A stretch of 64,000 bases of DNA from an uncultured Shimia sp. (GTDB lineage Bacteria; Pseudomonadota; Alphaproteobacteria; Rhodobacterales; Rhodobacteraceae). The translations under genes and the position numbers were made by a program. The stretch is from positions 186,001 through 250,000 of the forward strand of contig CALCOY010000016.1 in NCBI GenBank assembly GCA_937897325.1. The letters run 5' to 3'. The notes under the pieces were generated by a model. The model saw only the letters and a list, made by a program, of their open reading frames with translations. It did not search any database and was not told the DNA's origin. This document shows, piece after piece, positions 64,000 through 64,000 of this stretch (positions within the stretch are counted from its first letter, which is position 1; the number at the start of each line of letters is the position of its first letter).

Positions 64000-64000
64000 C

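Noticed and set aside
1-64000. CRISPR array or defence island
   Set aside because: No regularly spaced direct repeats and no Cas or known defence genes were seen.

Overview
The window looks like chromosomal DNA of a marine Rhodobacterales (Roseobacter-group) alphaproteobacterium. The best sequence-level evidence is an almost textbook SAM/SAH riboswitch just before metK, an RNA class known essentially only from Rhodobacterales. A serC-leader-like RNA, an Irr-type iron regulator transcribed away from fabA-fabB-fabI, a TspO homologue, a complex-I-type CHCC zinc-finger protein and GC-rich codon usage agree with this. No CRISPR array, rRNA, convincing tRNA, phage or intact insertion sequence was found.

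Layout. 1-0.7 kb: the end of pcaH and all of pcaG (protocatechuate 3,4-dioxygenase). 0.7-2.5 kb: a stretch without a convincing intact gene. 2.5-7.4 kb: a LacI-type regulator, an AlkX/YcaQ-like DNA glycosylase and the 5-oxoprolinase genes pxpB-pxpC-pxpA, nearly all with overlapping ends. 7.3-13.6 kb: a PPP-type phosphatase and the serine pathway (serC-serA on the minus strand, serB on the plus strand). 11.2-19.7 kb: a belt of decaying genes, namely an LRR-DUF1963 gene, an IS481-type transposase, an SDR gene and an aminotransferase interrupted by an IS1182-type remnant. Intact genes lie among them: DUF1203, the zinc-finger protein, a LivJ-like binding protein and an MBL hydrolase. 19.7-25 kb: a kynureninase-like PLP enzyme, an EamA exporter, a WYL regulator, an enolase-superfamily enzyme and a zinc alcohol dehydrogenase. 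24.9-32 kb: a minus-strand run with a TetA-like MFS transporter, pcaB, pcaD, an EEP nuclease/phosphatase, a threonine/serine dehydratase, an alpha/beta hydrolase and a haloacid-dehalogenase-like protein. 32-38 kb: a site-2 protease homologue, an RDD protein, fabI-fabB-fabA, irr and a GDSL esterase.

38.9-57.3 kb is conserved housekeeping DNA: miaB-phoH-(membrane protein)-ybeY-corC/tlyC-lnt, then metK behind its riboswitch, cmk-(membrane protein)-aroA, trmB, rimO, an AsmA-family protein, an AbrB-family membrane protein and rpsA with a strong terminator. 57.3-64 kb holds a GNAT acetyltransferase, a YjhX-family protein, an RND efflux pump with its adaptor, tspO and the 3' end of one more gene.

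Two themes stand out. A family of short G+C hairpins, often ending CCACCTTACGGG, lies between genes, and one copy appears to be embedded in the rimO reading frame. Several dead genes are concentrated between 11 and 20 kb. I found no convincing undescribed multi-gene system. The most useful leads are the hairpin family, the pseudogene belt, the RNA leaders and the pxp locus with its LacI regulator.
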